In this document: positions 63,810 to 64,000 of the stretch, one piece after another | How positions within the stretch are numbered: position 1 is the stretch's first letter | How the letters are laid out: every line of letters begins with the position of its first letter | NCBI RefSeq assembly: GCF_004139715.1 | Contig: NZ_CP035544.1 | Coordinates: 2,545,501-2,609,500 of the forward strand | DNA length: 64,000 nucleotides | Source of the DNA: Muriicola soli | GTDB taxonomy: Bacteria > Bacteroidota > Bacteroidia > Flavobacteriales > Flavobacteriaceae | Reading direction: 5' to 3' | Notes under the pieces: generated by a model | Database searches by the model: none | The model's input: the letters and a program-made list of their open reading frames with translations, nothing else | What the model was told of the DNA's origin: nothing | Position numbers and translations under genes: made by a program

Positions 63810-64000
63810 TTACTCCACCGTAACCGATTTAGCCAGATTACGCGGCTGATCTACGTTACAACCTCGCATAACTGCGATATGGTAGGAAAGTAATTGCAAT
63901 GGAATGGTAGTAACAAGCGGACTAAGACCTTCCAATACTTCGGGCACTTCAATTACGTGATCGGCCAATTCCCTCACCTGTGTATCTCCTTCAGTTACAA
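63810..64000 (-). CDS. glmS: Glutamine--fructose-6-phosphate aminotransferase, C-terminal end only
   Basis: The frame is open from the window edge to the stop at 63810-63812, showing the last 63 residues. They match the end of Glm[40 protein letters not shown] and NLAKSVTVE. The enzyme makes glucosamine-6-phosphate from fructose-6-phosphate and glutamine for cell-wall and lipopolysaccharide synthesis. The catalytic N-terminus lies outside the window. Confidence 0.95.
   Translation of the reverse strand, partial: VTEGDTQVRELADHVIEVPEVLEGLSPLVTTIPLQLLSYHIAVMRGCNVDQPRNLAKSVTVE

Overview
The window is chromosomal DNA of a member of the Flavobacteriaceae (Bacteroidetes), probably marine. Supporting signs are the gliding genes gldD and gldE in the order mutY-ssb-gldE-gldD, a type IX secretion (T9SS) type B sorting domain, TonB-dependent receptors, the families DUF3098, DUF3127, DUF4199 and DUF4301, an atpD-atpC pair apart from the other ATP synthase genes, ribosomal protein L21 with a long basic tail, and promoters of the TTG-N19-TAnnTTTG type. 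I see no rRNA, tRNA, CRISPR array, insertion sequence or prophage. Gene density is high; no stretch above 300 bases lacks a gene, and the longest gap (30863-31156) holds a TPP riboswitch.

Layout. 1-3.4 kb: amino-acid metabolism (end of a saccharopine dehydrogenase, an Lrp regulator, a YugP-type protease, alanine dehydrogenase). 3.5-12.6 kb: leuS, a large T9SS-exported protein, then the envelope cluster ftsX-DUF3098-uppP-truB-TonB-like protein. 12.7-17.8 kb: a TetR-ABC-HlyD-TolC export operon whose ATPase domain looks degenerate. 18.4-22.4 kb: a LysR regulator divergent from icd, two small unknown genes and an SbtA-type bicarbonate permease. 22.4-28.7 kb: tag, aat, a flavin reductase, a DUF3127 protein with an SSB-like tail, a histidine kinase, a HIT protein, greA and a Rieske-like lipoprotein. 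28.7-34.8 kb: a TPP-riboswitch-controlled TonB receptor beside a tightly overlapping operon (phosphopantetheinyl transferase, thiamine-binding protein, PnuC/PnuT transporter, NadR-like kinase, DUF4301). 34.8-41.3 kb: ahcY, rplU-rpmA and two paired M16 peptidases. 41.3-49.8 kb: a DMT transporter, PLP dehydratase, gldD-gldE-ssb-mutY, HU, a 29-residue basic protein, RNase G and recX. 49.8-58.8 kb: a biotin locus (bioF-DUF2007-bioD, bioA-ketoacyl synthase-bioB-cupin) interrupted by a family 39 glycosyltransferase. 58.8-64 kb: atpDC, a second TonB receptor and the end of glmS.

Seven genes are each split by what looks like one missing base in or beside a homopolymer (T9SS protein, TolC, a secreted protein, histidine kinase, ketoacyl synthase, bioA, glycosyltransferase). 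Restoring one base gives a normal full-length product in every case, so I annotate them as single genes and suspect sequencing error rather than decay.

The strongest leads for undescribed biology are the LysR-icd-sbtA cluster (a possible 2-oxoglutarate-linked bicarbonate uptake module in a probable heterotroph), the vitamin-salvage operon that pairs a PnuC-family transporter with a NadR-like kinase and DUF4301, the exporter with a degenerate nucleotide-binding domain, and the ketoacyl synthase inside the biotin locus.
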